Source: Nitrospirota bacterium (GTDB taxonomy: Bacteria; Nitrospirota; UBA9217). From it: 6,509 bases of DNA. The notes beneath the pieces were generated by a model, which was given only the letters and a program-made list of their open reading frames with translations, searched no databases and was not told the origin of the DNA. A program made the translations under genes and the position numbers. This document shows, one piece after another, positions 5,763 to 6,509 of this stretch (the first letter of the stretch is position 1; each line of letters begins with the position of its first letter). The DNA is taken from the NCBI GenBank assembly GCA_021788515.1, contig JAJYKN010000084.1:1-6509 (forward strand), given 5' to 3'.

Positions 5763-6509
5763 ATGGAACCGAAGAATATCCTGCTAGAAATGAAGGAATA
5801 TATAGTTGAAATGGGGGCTGAAACCATCAACTGGTGCATGCAGTGCGGCCTGTGCACCAACTTGTGCCCCTGGAGGCTCGTGCCCGGACAAACCAGCGAG
5901 GAATTTAACATCCGGTACATGCAGCGGCTGGGGCAGATGGGAATCGAGGGGTTCGAGGACGAAAACATGCTTTTCGCCTGTTCGACCTGCGGAATGTGCC
6001 AGAACAATTGTCCCCGAGGCGTAAAAATCATCGACAATGTCAGGGCGATGAGGGCCAGCATCGTCGGCGGAGGCATGCCTCCGGCAGGGTTGCGCCCGAT
6101 TCTCGGTAGCTGCCACGCGAACGGAAATCCCTGGTCGGGCCCGCGTGAGAACAGGACCAAATGGCAGGAAGGACTCGACATCCCCAAGTTTGGACCCGAT
6201 ACGGAATACTTCCTGTTCGTATGCTGCCATTCCTGCTATGACCCGCGCAGCATGAAGATCGCCCGAAGCATTGCTCAACTGCTGCTTCGCGGCGGGGTGA
6301 GCTTCGGAGTGATCGGGGTGGAGGAGAACTGCTGCGGGGAAAGCATGCGCAAGGTTGGCGACGAGGAGCTTTTCCAGAAGCTTGCCGCAGCCAATATGGA
6401 GCTTTTCAATGCAAACGGGGTCAAAAAGATTATCACGACCTCTCCGCATTGCCTGTGGAGCTTTAAGAACGATTACGCACAGCTTGGCGCCGAATGGGAA
6501 GTGTTGCAC
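5763..6509 (+). CDS. HdrD-like (HdrC-HdrB fusion) iron-sulfur protein, first 249 residues; 3' end off the window
   Basis: An unbroken frame to the right edge. Two [4Fe-4S] motifs come first, as in HdrC: C25-x2-C28-x2-C31-x3-C35-P and C73-x2-C76-x2-C79-x3-C83-P. After a linker with SCHANGNPWSGPRENRTKW (116-134) comes a CCG domain as in HdrB/HdrD: C154, C155, C158, then C190-C191-G192, then PHC (228-230). Such domains bind the noncubane [4Fe-4S] clusters that handle disulfides or related electron transfer. No membrane segment is present in the part seen, whereas QmoC joins an HdrC-like part to a cytochrome b domain. The Shine-Dalgarno AAGGAG (5749-5754) is 8 bases upstream. It lies 63 bases after qmoB with no terminator, so it is probably in the qmo operon. 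Its partner and substrate are unproven. Family proteins usually exceed 400 residues, so a second CCG domain probably lies outside. Confidence 0.85.
   Translation, partial: MEPKNILLEMKEYIVEMGAETINWCMQCGLCTNLCPWRLVPGQTSEEFNIRYMQRLGQMGIEGFEDENMLFACSTCGMCQNNCPRGVKIIDNVRAMRASIVGGGMPPAGLRPILGSCHANGNPWSGPRENRTKWQEGLDIPKFGPDTEYFLFVCCHSCYDPRSMKIARSIAQLLLRGGVSFGVIGVEENCCGESMRKVGDEELFQKLAAANMELFNANGVKKIITTSPHCLWSFKNDYAQLGAEWEVLH

Overview
The window reads as a piece of the dissimilatory sulfate-reduction region of an anaerobic, probably Gram-negative sulfate reducer (Desulfobacterota/Syntrophobacterales-like). This rests on gene content: a sulfate adenylyltransferase of the dissimilatory type followed by QmoA and QmoB, which are found in sulfate reducers. 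The strain cannot be named from sequence alone. Coding regions are moderately GC-rich, and most genes have good Shine-Dalgarno sites.

Layout. (1) Bases 1-146: the 5' end of an unrecognised gene on the minus strand. (2) Bases 147-685: a long divergent intergenic region. It holds a candidate Rex/HcpR-like palindrome, a weak promoter, and a strong intrinsic-terminator hairpin 128 bases before the sat start. An upstream copy of the terminator's 3' arm could act as an antiterminator. A second candidate promoter and a further hairpin follow. (3) Bases 686-1960: sat, closed by its own strong terminator (1985-2021). (4) Bases 2022-2213: the qmo leader, with a candidate promoter and two hairpins. (5) Bases 2214-3482 and 3486-5699: qmoA and qmoB, 3 bases apart. 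(6) Bases 5763-6509: the first 249 codons of an HdrD-like (HdrC-HdrB fusion) iron-sulfur protein in the position where qmoC is usually found. The gene runs off the window.

How the genes work together. Sat activates sulfate to APS. APS reductase (AprBA) then reduces APS to sulfite, and the Qmo flavoprotein/iron-sulfur module is thought to pass electrons to AprBA. The aprBA genes, which lie between sat and qmoA in many sulfate reducers, are absent here; the space holds a terminator and a new leader instead. QmoB carries an HdrA core, two ferredoxin clusters and an MvhD-like tail. With an HdrD-like partner next to it, the module looks more like a soluble heterodisulfide-reductase-type complex than the textbook membrane-bound QmoABC, unless a qmoC or membrane subunit lies just past the right edge.

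The most interesting points are the qmoAB-hdrD arrangement, the missing aprBA, and the attenuator-like sat leader. No tRNA, rRNA, CRISPR array or mobile element was seen.
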